DNA of 64,000 nt from CAWJTV01 sp963845695 (GCA_963845695.1 CAWJTQ010000002.1:434001-498000); one strand, 5' to 3'; counted from the first letter of the stretch, positions 20,029-30,450 are shown. Notes: generated from the letters alone by a model not told the origin. Translations and numbers: made by a program.

Positions 20029-20357
20029 CCGACTCCGATAGCGATCTCCCCGAGCACGACGTATCGGCCATCATGGCTCTCGCCGCGCAGATTCAGGAGC
20101 TGAGCGAGCGGGCCGTCGTCGAATATACGCCCGTGGTGGAGGCGATCCTTCGCGCGGGCAACCGCGATGTCCAGCTGATCGAACGGACCCTCGACGGTTT
20201 GCTTGATTTCTGCGGCTATGACCCCGCTGTGGAACTCTTCCGGAGATTATGCCGGCACTACTGGGACATCGATCCCGTCGCCACGGCCGAATATATCCAG
20301 ATCTACCGGAAAATGTGGGATCCCGAGTCCTTGCCGGAGTCGGAGGAATCCGCATGA
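20025..20357 (+). CDS. Small accessory protein of type I restriction operons, unknown function
   Basis: 110 residues from ATG 20025, overlapping the hsdM tail (ATGA) and the hsdS start (ATGA at 20354). It reads ALAAQIQELSERAVVEYTPVVEAIL, RDVQLIERTLDGLLDFCG, LFRRLCRHYWDIDP and AEYIQIYRKMW. It looks all-helical and soluble. I recall similar short proteins sitting between hsdM and hsdS in other genomes, but know of no experimental function. Overlap on both sides argues for stoichiometric co-production with HsdS, as expected of an accessory subunit or regulator. Confidence 0.65.
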   Translation: MTDSDSDLPEHDVSAIMALAAQIQELSERAVVEYTPVVEAILRAGNRDVQLIERTLDGLLDFCGYDPAVELFRRLCRHYWDIDPVATAEYIQIYRKMWDPESLPESEESA

Positions 20358-21671
20358 AGAAGGCAGCGATTCCCAAAAGTTACAAGCATACCGAGGTGGG
20401 GGTGATTCCGGAGGAATGGCTGGTCACTTCGCTAGTGGGGCGGGTTACCGTCCTTCATGGCTTTGGATTCCAGAGCCAATACTTCAAGCCTCTCGGCAAA
20501 TACCGCTTGACCACGCCAGGTCATTTTTACGAGGCCGGAGGCTTCAGAGATATCGGCAACAAACAGAAGTTTTACGATGGGCCCTTGCCAGACGGCTACG
20601 TGCTCAACGAGGGTGACTTGATCGTGGCGATGACCGAACAGGCGGATGGCCTGTTAGGAAGCGCCGCGATGGTTCCGAATGGTGGAACTTATCTCCACAA
20701 CCAACGACTCGGCAAGATCAAGGTTACGTCCCCTGAAATCAGCCGTCGATTTCTATATCGCGTCTTCAATTCCAATGCCTTTCGAACCGAAAATGCGCGA
20801 GACGGCGGCGGGGACGAAGGTGAAGCACACATCGCCGACGAAGCTGCTCGAGATTCCCGTCGCCCGACCGCCCACGAAAGCCGAACAAGAAGCCATCGCC
20901 GAGGCGTTGAGCGATGCGGATGCCCTCATCGAATCGCTGGAGCAGCACATCGCCAAGAAGCGCCAGATCAAGCAGGGCGCCATGCAGGAAATGCTCACCG
21001 GCAAGAAGCGCCTGCCGGAGCATGAAGTCAAGCCTGGATACAAACAGACCGAGGTGGGGGTGATTCCAGAGGATTGGGCGGTAAAGCCGATGGCGGCGCT
21101 ATTCACCTTCCAGAACGGTGTTAATGCCGACAAATCGGCATATGGGAGTGGTATCCCATTCGTCAATGTTCTGGAGGTCATTACCCATCCGACCGTCACG
21201 GAGGCCAGGATTCCTGGGAAGATTTCCCTGCCGTTGCAGGCGATTGGTACTTTTGCGGTTCAGCGTGGGGATGTTCTATTCAACAGAACATCTGAAACCC
21301 AGGAGGAAGTTGGTCTGGCCTCGGTTTACACCGGGAGCGCAGCGGTTGTGTTTGGAGGGTTTGTCATCCGCGCGAGACCGCGAGACGGCAGCATGGACCC
21401 GATCTTCACATCCGATGCGCTGCGTTCGCCTCCTATTCGTGAGCAGATTGTCGCGCGAGGGCAAGGCGCTGTTCGCGCCAACATCGGCCAAGAGGAATTG
21501 TCGCGGGTTCGGGTTTTCTTGCCCGCCAAAACCGAACAAGAAGCCATCGCCACGGTCCTGAGCGACATGGACTCAGAGATCGCCGCGCTCGAGACCAAGC
21601 TGGCCAAGGCCCGGAGCCTCAAGCAGGGCACGATGCAGGAACTCCTCACCGGAAAGCTTCGTCTCGTATGA
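20354..21671 (+). CDS. hsdS: Type I restriction specificity subunit HsdS, one frameshift
   Basis: About 439 codons, the normal length for HsdS, with two halves. Each begins with a near-identical block (YKHTEVGVIPEEW at the start, YKQTEVGVIPEDW in the middle near 21030) and ends with a conserved helix (EQEAIAEALSDADALIESLE and EQEAIATVLSDMDSEIAALE). The two target-recognition domains between them differ, so a bipartite DNA site is expected. Near 20795, in a short A-run, a one-base shift is needed to link the first domain to its helix. The stop overlaps the next ATG (21668). With hsdM and hsdR truncated, it appears to lack partners here, unless the hsdR at the window start or genes elsewhere supply them. 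Confidence 0.85.
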
Positions 21672-22600
21672 AGCGCTACTTCCGCGTCATGCTCGGCCGC
21701 AAGAGTGTCCACGCTGCGGATTGCTTCGCGGGGGGCTTCATCGGCACGGACTTCGATATCCACGAAGACCTGAGCCGCAAGCTCCCCGAAGAATGGCGAG
21801 ACTTCAACAGGCCGTTCATACCCGTATTCCTCGCCAATCGTCCCGACAAGACGAAGATTGGCGCCGGGCTTGCCTGTGGGGCGCTCTGGACCGTGTCCAA
21901 GGGGATCAGAAAGGGCGAGATCGTGCTCTGCCCCGACGGAACCGGACGCTACCGAGTCGGAGAGATCACCGGCGATTACGAATACGCTCCCGGCGCGAAG
22001 CTGCCTCATCGTCGCGCGGTGCGATGGCTGCCAGAGGTCATCGATCGAGCCGACATGAGCGAAGGTCTAAAAAACTCGACGGGGTCGGTCGGAACAGTCT
22101 GCGATCTCAGTCGGGCGGGTTACGCCGACGAGATCGAGAAGTTACTCGGTGGTGTCGCCGCCCCGAACCTCTTTTCCACGGACGCGACGGTGGAAGACCC
22201 GTCCGCTTTCGCGATGGAGAAGCATCTCGAGGAGTTCCTGGTCCAGAACTGGGCACAAACGGAGCTGGGTCGGAAATTCGACATTTACGAGGAGGACGGC
22301 GAGCGCGTCGGCCAGCAATACGAGACCGACACCGGGCCGCTCGATATCCTGGCGATCAGCAAGGACAAGAAACAGTTACTCGTCGTCGCGTTGAAGAAAG
22401 GCCGTGCCAGCGACGTCGTCGTCGGTCAAATCCTGCGTTACATGGGCTACGTGCAGGAAGGATTGGCCGTCGATGAGCAGTCGGTGCTTGGGGTCATTAT
22501 CGCGCTGGAAGATGATCAGAGAATCCGCAGAGCGTTGAAAATGACGCCGAACATTGCCTTCTACCGATACGAGGTCAGCTTCAAGTTAGTGACGGCCTGA
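21668..22600 (+). CDS. NucS/EndoMS-like nuclease with N-terminal PUA-like domain, active-site Glu replaced
   Basis: 310 residues. Residues ~1-125 look like a PUA/EVE-like or McrB-N-like module (GKGEIVLCPDGTGRYRVGEI-type pattern with YEYAPG). Residues ~185-305 match the NucS/DUF91 PD-(D/E)XK core: ETDTGPLDIL gives Asp226, then LLVVALKKGRASD and VVGQILRYMGYV. In this family the second motif is normally VELKKGRASD. Here residue 241 is Ala (GCG) in place of Glu, with Lys243 kept. A single A-to-C change explains it. If real, cleavage should be lost while DNA binding stays. It is coupled to hsdS (ATGA) and 1 bp before the hsdR start. Confidence 0.7.
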   Translation: MKRYFRVMLGRKSVHAADCFAGGFIGTDFDIHEDLSRKLPEEWRDFNRPFIPVFLANRPDKTKIGAGLACGALWTVSKGIRKGEIVLCPDGTGRYRVGEITGDYEYAPGAKLPHRRAVRWLPEVIDRADMSEGLKNSTGSVGTVCDLSRAGYADEIEKLLGGVAAPNLFSTDATVEDPSAFAMEKHLEEFLVQNWAQTELGRKFDIYEEDGERVGQQYETDTGPLDILAISKDKKQLLVVALKKGRASDVVVGQILRYMGYVQEGLAVDEQSVLGVIIALEDDQRIRRALKMTPNIAFYRYEVSFKLVTA

Positions 22601-22601
22601 T

Positions 22602-22850
22602 ATGAGAACCATTGGTCAACTGGATCGCGCCGTGCAGGACCGCGTCATCGACTTGGTCCGTGAGGAGCTGGGCTATCGCTGGTGGCTGGATTTCGCCTTT
22701 CCCGAACTTGGCGACGGAAGGGCCGCCCGAGAAACTACCCCAAAGACTACCCAAGAAACTACCCCAAAGACTGCCCAAGAAAAAATGGGACTTCTCGCCG
22801 ATCACCACCGGAATCGGGCCCAGGCGTGGACCATTCCTGCCCCGAAGGGG
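22602..22850 (+). pseudogene. hsdR: HsdR N-terminal remnant
   Basis: ATG 22602 begins RTIGQLDRAVQDRVIDLVREELGYR when joined across its parts, the typical first residues of HsdR (RAIG.PERATQDRVI.LFRDELGYR). After about 38 residues the similarity ends in a 24-bp tandem repeat and then a palindromic element. No nuclease or helicase domain follows. The remainder of hsdR has been lost between this point and the truncated ygjP gene. Position after hsdS and the nuclease gene is the expected place for hsdR. Confidence 0.55.
22731..22778 (+). repeat. Two tandem copies of a 24-bp unit
   Basis: The unit GAAACTACCCCAAAGACTAC plus CCAA occurs at 22731-22754 and again at 22755-22778 with a single mismatch. 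It lies within the hsdR remnant and keeps the frame (24 is a multiple of 3). Confidence 0.8.
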
Positions 22851-22852
22851 TC

Positions 22853-23021
22853 GAAACAAATCAGCCCGGGGCAACGCCCCGGGAACCGAGACGCACCCGG
22901 GGATCAAGCCCTGAAAGGGCGGCACAAACCAAGAGTACGCCCAGACTTGTGCCGCCCTTTCAGGGCTCGTTTTGGGGTGGTCAACCCCGTCCCGGGGCGT
23001 TGCCCCGGGCTGATCTGTTTC
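22853..23021. mobile_element. Nested palindromic MITE-like element
   Basis: 169 bp. Outer arms 22853-22884 and 22990-23021 are inverted repeats with 31 of 32 positions matching, and contain the GC-rich core CCCGGGGCAACGCCCCGGG. Inner arms 22909-22927 and 22947-22965 are a perfect 19-bp inverted repeat. No coding capacity is visible. I recall this core as a dispersed palindrome in planctomycete and other GC-rich genomes, often mis-annotated as protein. Here it lies exactly between the hsdR remnant and the truncated ygjP. Confidence 0.8.
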
Positions 23022-23031
23022 GGCCACCCGG

Positions 23032-23424
23032 ATGGTCTTGCGGATGCGGCCCGGAACCCCGGAGAAGAAGCAGGCCGTGGTGGAGGACTGGTATCGCGAA
23101 CAGGTCAAGAAGGCCGCGCCGGCGTTGATCGCCAGGTGGGAGCCGTTGATGGGCGTGAAGGTGGATCGGTTCTTCGTCCGGCGCATGAAAACCCAGTGGG
23201 GAAGCTGCAACCCCGGCAGGGCGACCATCCGCCTGAACACGGACCTCGCCAAGAAGCCGCGCGAATGCCTCGAATACATCGTCGTCCACGAGCTGGTTCA
23301 TCTGCTCGAACCGACGTACAATGCCCGCTTCGTCAACCTCATGGACCGGCACATGCCCCAATGGCGTTTTTACCGGGAGAGGCTGAACCAGATGCCGGTG
23401 CGCCATGCGGAGTGGGCTTATTAA
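23032..23424 (+). pseudogene. YgjP/DUF45 metallopeptidase, N-terminally truncated
   Basis: 130 residues from ATG 23032, only 10 bp after the palindromic element. It contains TQWGSC and HELVHLLEP, the zinc-binding block, and the normal C-terminus, but lacks the ~110 N-terminal residues seen in the copy at 1107-1838. The truncation point coincides with the element, so a deletion from within hsdR to within ygjP, ending at the element, is the simplest reading. The zinc site is intact, so a residual folded product cannot be excluded. Confidence 0.7.
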
Positions 23425-23468
23425 CATAACATGGGCTACATCGAGACCATCGCGGATCGACTACCAAG

Positions 23469-24775
<1,307 letters not shown>

Positions 24776-25304
24776 GCGAGCCGTCGTCCAACGTTCTGCT
24801 GGGGGCGTCTTCACCGGTTTTCTCCCGCGAAAAGAAAGTCGGTGTCAGATCATGATTTCGTGGGAAAAAAATGATCTGACACGAATGGCACTCGGATTTT
24901 TGCAAAGCATTTCAGAGCGGCTACTTTCGTCGATTGCCGCCGCATTTGTCCGGAGTTCCCCTCGGGATCGACTCTCACGATTCCCGGGGATTCCTGGAGC
25001 GGCCCAACGGGAGGGACAACGAATGAAATCGGATAAGACCGACACAACTGATTGAGACGTAAGAGGTTGTGAAAATCCGAGTGCCATTCTGATCTGACGC
25101 CGGCTTTCCCCTTTGACACCGGCTTTCCCCTTGGGAAAAAAATGATCTGACACCGGCTTTCCCCTGACACCGGCTTTCCCCGACACCGGCTTTCCCCCGT
25201 GAGGAGCGTGTAGGCATTCCTGCGAGCGTCCCACCGGAGATTCTGCCGACACTGTCGGCGAAATCGGCGAGGCACCGTTCTCACGGCCCCGTAGCCAGGA
25301 ACTC
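24776..25304. other. Gap carrying the repeat element described separately
   Basis: 529 bp between the transporter and rhuM. It holds the 24842-25197 element and no gene I can support. Confidence 0.6.
24842..25197. repeat. Compound repeat element: inverted repeats plus five CCGGCTTTCCCC units
   Basis: GTGTCAGATCAT at 24842-24853 is inverted at 24871-24882 (17-bp loop). GAATGGCACTCGGATTTT at 24883-24900 is perfectly inverted at 25072-25089. Then five copies of a 16-17-bp unit, TGACACCGGCTTTCCCC, lie at 25095-25111, 25114-25130, 25148-25164, 25165-25181 and 25182-25197; the first has one change. Hairpins built on GTGTCAGATCA resemble the palindromes mobilised by REP-associated Y1 transposases, but no such gene is here. 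Confidence 0.75.
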
Positions 25305-26407
25305 ATGAGGTCAATCGCCATGTCGATGCCCTTGTTTCCGCCCGAAGGCGAGATCGTTCTCTATCAGACCGAAGATGGTCGGACGCGCATCGACTGCCGC
25401 TTCGAGCATGAGACGATCTGGTTGACCCAGGCACAGATCGCCGAACTGTTCCAGAAGGACGTTCGGACGATCAACGAGCATTTGCAGAATATCTACGAGG
25501 AAGACGAGCTGGCCGAGGCGGCAACTATCCGGAGATTCCGGATAGTTCGCCGTGAAGGCAAACGGAAAGTCGCGAGAGAAATCGAGCATTACAGCTTGGA
25601 TGCTATCCTCGCGGTCGGTTACCGGGTCCATTCGCCGCGCGGGACGCAGTTCCGCCGTTGGGCGACGGAGCGGTTGCGGGAGTATCTCGTCAAGGGATTC
25701 ACGATGGACGACGAGCGGCTCAGGAACCCGCCCGTCGAGGGGGCCGGCGTTCCCGATTACTTCGACGAACTGCTGGAGCGGATTCGCGATATCCGCGCCA
25801 GCGAGCGGCGGATGTACCTGCGGGTCAAGGAGATCTTCGCCCTGGCCGCCGATTACGACCTCGCCCGGAAGGTAACCATCGAATTCTTCAAGATCATCCC
25901 GAACAAGCTGCATTTCGCCGCCTCCGGTCAGACTGCCGCGGAACTGATCGCCCGCCGGGCCAATCACGCCCTGCCGAACATGGGGGTGACAACCTGGAAG
26001 GGCGACGTCGTTCGCAAGCACGGCGTGACCGTCGCCAAGAACACCTGGGTGAGGAGGAAATCCGCGAGCTGAACCGCATCGTCACGATGTGGCTCGACTT
26101 CGCCGAGGATCAGGCCCGGCGCCGAAAGCAGGTGTTCCTGAAGGACTGGGAGACCAAGCTGGAGGAATTCCTTGTCTTCAACGAGCGCGCCGTGCTCCCC
26201 AACGCCGGCTCGATCAGCAAGGACGAGGCCGACGCCCGCGCGGAGGCCGAATATGAGCGCTTCGCCGCTCGCCGCAGGGCGCTGCTCGAGGCTGAAGGTG
26301 AGCGGACGAACCTGAAGTCTCTGGAGGACATCGCCGAGCCGCGCCCGCCCAAGAACCAGAAGAAACAGCCCCCGAAAAAGCCGGACACCCGGAATAGACC
26401 ACGCGCC
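25305..26407 (+). CDS. RhuM-family protein, one frameshift
   Basis: The family pattern is clear: IVLYQTEDGRTRIDCRFEHE, TIWLTQAQIAELF, EDELAEAATIRRFRIV, then HYSLDAILAVGYRVHSPRGT, giving the RhuM N-terminal domain. After a break near 26045 the next frame continues LGEEEIRELNRIVTMWLDFAEDQA, its normal middle. The end is Lys/Pro-rich, and the frame then runs directly into a type III Res start at 26408 with no stop, so the natural end is uncertain. RhuM proteins were named from Salmonella pathogenicity island 3, and they are common in genomic islands and near restriction genes. Function is unresolved. Confidence 0.75.
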
Positions 26408-26512
26408 ATGAAGCTCCACTTCGAATCCAACCTCGATTACCAGCTCGCCGCGATCGAATCGGTCTGCGACCTGTTCCGCGGCCAGGAGATCTGCCGGACC
26501 GAGTTCACCATG
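26408..26512 (+). pseudogene. Type III restriction Res subunit, N-terminal remnant
   Basis: About 35 codons (MKLHFESNLDYQLAAIES, then DLFRGQEICRTEFT) match the first residues of type III restriction Res helicases. Immediately afterwards, at ACCATGAGCCTCGG, the sequence changes to subtilisin. RhuM genes commonly precede type III res genes, so the order is natural; the join to subtilisin is not. Confidence 0.55.
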
Positions 26513-27039
26513 AGCCTCGGCGGAGGTGCTGCCGACGATGCGACGCGGTCCGCCATCGCGAATGCCCGTTCGCAAGGATCTCTGGTCCTCGTCGCCGCGG
26601 GCAATCATGGCCGTCAAGCCGTCAGCTTCCCCGCCTCCGATTCACGGTCGATCGCCATCTCGGCCATGGGACGAACCGACACGCTCCCCGATGGCGTCGT
26701 CGAGCAGGGGGATATCCTGTTCCCTCCAATGGCAAGGACAAGAAGAACTTCATTGCAGCTTTCTCCAACGTCGGGCCGGAAATCGCGTTGACCGGCCCGG
26801 GCGTGGGCGTCATCTCAACCGTCCCTGGTGGTTAGGCTCTCATGAGTGGAACGTCCATGGCCTGCCCCGCAGTCACCGGCGCGGCGGCGCGACTGCTCAG
26901 TCAGACCGCCAATGCCTCGATCTTGAGTCTCCCGAGGAATGAGGATCGATCGGATGCCATGGCTTCGGCCCTGCTGAAAGCGGCCATTCAGCTAGGATTC
27001 GGGCCTACCTTCGAAGGCCATGGACTACTGCCCAGATAG
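26512..27039 (+). pseudogene. Subtilisin-family (S8) protease, 5'-truncated and interrupted
   Basis: The fragment begins at MSLGGG, followed by VLVAAGNHG with the oxyanion-hole Asn block. It continues in another frame after about 26730 (FIAAFSNVGPEIALTGPGVG). A TAG at about 26832 then stops the frame where the family has an aromatic residue. The active-site Ser block GTSMACPAVTGAAARLL follows and ends at 27039. The Asp and His of the triad and the whole N-terminal half are missing, so no protease can be made. Confidence 0.7.
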
Positions 27040-27049
27040 GAACATTGCT

Positions 27050-27304
27050 ATGGCCCGTTTTATCGTGCGATACCGAGGTCGGGGAGATATGCCTCCAGAT
27101 GCCGTAAGACGCATCCGGTCCTCGCCCAGAGTCAAGGTCATCGACTCTTCCCCCGGTCGGATGCTCTTGGTCGAGGCCCCTGAAGAGGTATTGAAAAAAC
27201 TCATCGGTTCGGCCGATGAGTGGATCCTCTCACCAGAGCAGACGATCCGCCTTCCCAAGCCACATCCCAATCGTGCTGATCTGGAACCCAGAAAGCCCCG
27301 ATGA
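27050..27304 (+). CDS. Small I9-like (subtilisin propeptide-like) protein
   Basis: 84 residues from ATG 27050, 10 bp after the subtilase end. The pattern ARFIVRYRG, then VKVIDSSPGRMLLVEAPEEV and DEWILSPEQTIRLP, with alternating strands and a helix, resembles stand-alone inhibitor I9/propeptide-like folds. Such genes paired with subtilases may encode chaperone-inhibitors. Assignment is from pattern and location, not from clear motif identity. It appears intact although its partner is broken. Confidence 0.4.
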   Translation: MARFIVRYRGRGDMPPDAVRRIRSSPRVKVIDSSPGRMLLVEAPEEVLKKLIGSADEWILSPEQTIRLPKPHPNRADLEPRKPR

Positions 27305-27854
27305 CGTTCGAGTCGGATCGGCGGAATTACGCATCGTTGATGAGGATTCGAGCGACCGGGGAGCCTGGAGACGGCGATTATCGCGAACCGGGGCCAAGCG
27401 GCGAAAGACGGCGCCTTGGCGACCGCGCCGCGCAAAAGACGCTGACTGAGAACGCTTCGTCCCAGGATCCTTGGTCGAATTGTGAAAATGAGCCGACAAA
27501 GTGGCAGAGTCTGCCATTTCGACGTTGGTCATTCGTAACGGGACCGCGTTGTCAAGATTGCGCGGCGCTTTCGTGCAGGGCTTGCCCGATCATTGAGCGA
27601 AGGATCTGGCCGACACTCTGCTGGCGTTCTCTGGATAACTCAATGAGATCTTGGGCCCACTGCGATGGCAGGAGCAAGTTGATTTCGACGACGCCATCGG
27701 CTCCGTGGTTGCCCGCACTTGTGGCAAACGTGCTGCTGGCAGGGGCTGCGAGTGGGCTTGAGGCGACAATTGACATCAAAAACCTCGGGCAAATCGGTCC
27801 AATTCGGGCTTTTGTGGCAGAACAGCATGATATGGCAAATCGCGCGCCAGTGGT
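27305..27854. other. Gap with one doubtful minus-strand ORF
   Basis: A minus-strand frame at 27552-27779 ends with INLLLPSQWAQDLIELSRER followed by QSVGQILRSMIGQAL, which looks protein-like and could be the end of a small DNA-binding-type protein. Its upstream part reads better in another frame (27640-27828, with CHKCG). It may be one more frameshifted small gene. Nothing else is supported here. Confidence 0.3.
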
Positions 27855-29223
27855 CTAGGAACGATACCAGATCGAGATGATCACGATGGCGACGAGCCCA
27901 ACCGCGATCGCAATCAGGGCAAATTGGAACAGCCAGGAGTTTTCGCTGGACCGCGGGTTCGAGAAGCCGAGTGATCGGGAATCGCGCAGATGCGACGACC
28001 GGACGACGGCGGGCAGCGGGGGTGGAGGTTGATGGTGACGTGGGGCTAGTGAGGGCTCAGCGGCTCCGAGGTTGCGGAGGGACATCCCGTCTCGGGATTC
28101 GGAATCCTCGACGTCCAGAAGGCGGAGGTCGTCCTCGTCGAGCTCCGGCGGCGGGGGCCGGAAGCTTCGAGCGGCCTCAGCCTCGGCTCCGAGGATCGCT
28201 CGCACGCGCTCGGGGTCGGTCCAGCGCACCAGGTCGGCTCTGAGCTCCTGGCAATTCTGGTAACGCTCCTCGGGCTTCTTGCTCATCAGCTTGCGGACGA
28301 TCGCGGCGAACGCCGATGGGACGCCGCGCCAGGCTCTCCAGCGGATCCGGATCCTCCATGCGCTGCTTGAAGATCTTGTTGATCATGTCCCCCCCTTCGA
28401 AGGGGGCCCGGCCGGCCATCGCGAAGTAAAGGGTGCAGCCTACGCTGTAGAGATCGCTCCGCCGATCGGCCCGGGTGGCGTCGCGGAGCTGTTCGGGGCT
28501 GGCGTAGTCAAGCGTGCCCAGGACGGTGTTGGCGCGGGTCAGCCCTTGCTCGTCGTCCAGCGCACGGGCCAGTCCGAGGTCGAGCAGCTTCACCTCACCG
28601 TCGGGGGTGATCATGACGTTTGAGGGCTTGATGTCACGATGGATCAGCCCGGCCAGGTGGGCGGCGTTCAGGCCCTCGAGCAGCTTGAGGAACAGCCGCG
28701 CGGCGTCGGGGACGCGGAGCGGTCCGACACGCTGGCTCTTGACCATATCGAAGAGGCTCTCGCCGGGAATGTACTCCATGACCATGAAGTGGACGTCTCC
28801 CTCGCTGCCCACGGCGATCGTCCGGGCGATGTTGGGGTGCGAGCAGCGCCGAGAGAGGTCCATCTCGCGACGGAACCGCAGCAGCGCGTTCTCATCCTCC
28901 ATGGCCTTGCGCGGGGGGAGCACCTTGATCGCCACCCGTTCCCGACGGTCGTCCTCGGCCAGGTAGACCTTGCCCATTCCCCCCTCTCCCAGGGGCCGGA
29001 GCAGCCGATAACCGCCCAGGAGGAAACCGCTGGTCCGGCCCGAGAGGAGCTTCCTGGCCTGGAACGTCGTCAGCAGCTTGTCCTGGATCAGTCGGCGGGC
29101 CAGCACGACCGCTCCGTCCGCTCCGGACCGGGGCGGGATCTCCGATCGGACTCGCGCCAGCACCTCGGCCGGGACGAGTCCCGACTCGACGACATGGGCG
29201 GCGAAGTCCTCCAGCCGGAGCAT
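27855..29223 (-). CDS. Membrane-anchored Ser/Thr protein kinase, one frameshift
   Basis: About 456 codons. After ~75 N-terminal residues of the type that precede many planctomycete kinases comes the kinase domain: GEGGMGKVYLAED (P-loop), VAIKVLP (Lys), HRDIKPSNVMI (catalytic loop), DLGLA in place of DFG, and YASPEQLR. Near 28325 the frame shifts; VPSAFAAIVRKLMSKKPEERYQ resumes the last kinase helices. A Pro-rich linker and one C-terminal TM helix (FALIAIAVGLVAIVIISIW) follow. It is 67 bp downstream of a PP2C phosphatase gene on the same strand, so kinase and phosphatase probably act on shared targets. Confidence 0.85.
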
Positions 29224-29290
29224 GGTCCATCTACCTCAGTTCGACCAGGGCATCCACAGCGTGATGCCACGGCCTGAGCGCCTCAGGCGA

Positions 29291-30319
29291 CTACGCGGAC
29301 GGGACCGCGCCATCCTGCTGGGCGACGGCGTGAATGATCAAGCAGGTGACGTTATCCCGGGAATCGTTGGCCAGCGCCATGTCCTTGAGGGTCACGGCGG
29401 CGCGCTGGGGGTCGTCCACCGTGGCCAGGATCCGCTGGAGATCGTGATCGGGCACGACCCCGGTGAGGCCATCGCTGGCCATCAGTAGCCGGTCGCCGGG
29501 CCGCACGTCGAGGACCCGAACGTCCTCCGGGCCGCCGCGCGCGTCCTTGCTCCCCAGGTAGAGATAGAGCACATTCTTGAACTTGTGGGTCGGCAGCTCC
29601 TCAGGGGAAATCGTGCCCGCCTCAAGCAGGGCATCGGCCAGCGAGTGGTCCTTGGTCAGACGCTCCAGCTTGCCGTCTCGGAGCCGGTAGGCGCGCGAGT
29701 CGCCGATCCCGGCCACGAAGACCCGATCGAAGCGAAACTGGGCCAGGACCACGGTGGTCCCCATGTTGCTGAATTCGGTCACGGCGCCGGAGCTTCCCAG
29801 GATCTCCTGGTTGACCTCGGCAACCGCGTCGCGGATCGCCTCCTTGATCCGGCTCGGCTCGCGCTCCTCGGAAGCCAGCCGCCGCGCCACCGCCTTGGGG
29901 ATCAACTCGACGGCCATCCGGCTCGCCTCCTCGCCAGCCTGCTGTCCCCCCATGCCGTCGGCCACGATGAACAGGTTGGATGGCTCCAGCGTCATCGTGG
30001 ACATCTCGCTCTGGCTGTCCGAGTTGCTGTCGTGCCGGACCGATCGCCGTCCGGGCACGTAGAAATTGTCCTCGTTATGCTCCCGATAGTTTCCTCGCAC
30101 CGAGACGACCCCGACCCGCAATTTGAGCTGACCCGGCAAGAGGGTGAACGACGAGAGCGTGGCGTATTCATCGGTCGACTCCGGGTCGTCCTGGAACCGG
30201 TCCTTTCGGACGAAGAAGAGCTTCAGGCCGTTCCTGAATCGCGAAAACCAGCTCACCTCAGGTTCATCCTTCCGGAAGAGACCCTTCAACCAGCCTACGA
30301 AAACCGCTTGAGTGCTCAT
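29291..30319 (-). CDS. PP2C-family (PppA/PrpC-like) Ser/Thr phosphatase
   Basis: 342 residues from ATG 30319 (MSTQAVFVGW). After a ~70-residue N-terminal extension the PPM domain shows its metal-binding motifs: EHNEDNF, FIVADGMGG, GIGDSRAYRL, RLTKDHS, GDRLLMASDGLTG and SRDNVTCLII. It is a Mn/Mg-dependent cytosolic phosphatase. The frame is open upstream to 30628 but those residues look random. It precedes the Ser/Thr kinase, the usual antagonist pair. Confidence 0.85.
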   Translation of the reverse strand: MSTQAVFVGWLKGLFRKDEPEVSWFSRFRNGLKLFFVRKDRFQDDPESTDEYATLSSFTLLPGQLKLRVGVVSVRGNYREHNEDNFYVPGRRSVRHDSNSDSQSEMSTMTLEPSNLFIVADGMGGQQAGEEASRMAVELIPKAVARRLASEEREPSRIKEAIRDAVAEVNQEILGSSGAVTEFSNMGTTVVLAQFRFDRVFVAGIGDSRAYRLRDGKLERLTKDHSLADALLEAGTISPEELPTHKFKNVLYLYLGSKDARGGPEDVRVLDVRPGDRLLMASDGLTGVVPDHDLQRILATVDDPQRAAVTLKDMALANDSRDNVTCLIIHAVAQQDGAVPSA

Positions 30320-30450
30320 CGCAACCGCCTTTATGCCTTCCAGGCCGTCGAAGGTCCAGGGAGATGCGACTTTTCCACCGTCGTCCCCAGAACGGAGCCG
30401 AGCCGACGCCGGATGATTGAGGGCGCGTTCGCACTGCCGGATCGAACCCT

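Noticed and set aside
22602..23429. 275-residue open frame across the palindrome
   Set aside because: It passes through the hsdR remnant, the non-coding palindrome and ygjP out of frame; only the first ~38 codons are meaningful.
25095..25197. Possible CRISPR array
   Set aside because: Units are only 16-17 bp, spacing is 0-17 bp, there are no unique spacers of constant length and no cas genes.
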